From positions 69,191,722 through 69,255,721 of the forward strand of contig NC_090696.1 in the NCBI RefSeq assembly GCF_040954835.1: a stretch of 64,000 bases of DNA. Reading direction: 5' to 3'. A program made the translations under genes and the position numbers. The notes under the pieces were generated by a model, which was not told where the DNA came from, ran no database searches, and saw nothing but the letters and a program-made list of their open reading frames with translations. Shown here piece by piece: positions 63,986 through 64,000 of this stretch (the stretch's first letter is position 1; the number at the start of each line of letters is the position of its first letter). This DNA comes from Lepisosteus oculatus. Its lineage: Eukaryota > Chordata > Actinopteri > Semionotiformes > Lepisosteidae.

Positions 63986-64000
63986 AGCTGAACCGTTTTT

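Overview
The window is vertebrate nuclear DNA, most likely from a ray-finned fish. It is AT-rich, intron-rich and GT-AG spliced. Its repeats are of kinds common in fish: a tRNA-derived SINE, a 5S-rRNA-derived SINE, CR1/L2-like LINE pieces, a hAT-like MITE and a Tc1 fossil. I cannot name the species. The mix would fit a non-teleost or early-branching teleost lineage, but that is only an impression.

Five genes were rebuilt exon by exon and a sixth starts here. (1) zcchc4, minus, 20212 to 4185, 13 coding exons, 502 aa: 28S rRNA m6A methyltransferase. (2) A plus-strand gene inside zcchc4 intron 5, 12687-15183, 5 coding exons, 448 aa: a TRIM-like protein with a coiled coil and a PRY-SPRY domain but no visible RING or B-box. 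(3) pi4k2b, minus, 34857 to 22684, 10 coding exons, 493 aa: type II phosphatidylinositol 4-kinase beta. (4) hgsnat, minus, 56941 to 37825, 18 coding exons, 668 aa: lysosomal heparan-alpha-glucosaminide N-acetyltransferase, with one GC-AG intron. (5) gtf2e2, plus, first coding exon 60016-60175 only: TFIIE beta. (6) smim18, minus, 63206 to 62913, single coding exon, 97 aa, lying in the gtf2e2 intron as it does in mammals.

Layout: 1-4184 is non-coding DNA downstream of zcchc4. zcchc4 fills 4.2-20.2 kb. A 2.5 kb gap is followed by pi4k2b, whose GC-rich exon 1 ends at 34.86 kb. A 3 kb gap precedes hgsnat (37.8-56.9 kb). The 57-60 kb stretch is the divergent hgsnat/gtf2e2 intergenic and 5' region. 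From 60 kb on is gtf2e2 intron 1 with smim18 and SINEs. The genes are unrelated in pathway (rRNA modification, phosphoinositide signalling, heparan sulfate degradation, transcription initiation); only position links them. All exon joins preserve the reading frame and the lengths agree with the known families. I found no clearly new biological system. The best leads are the nested RING-less TRIM-like gene, the GC-AG intron, the clean hAT MITE, and gene order joining what are human 4p15 and 8p loci.
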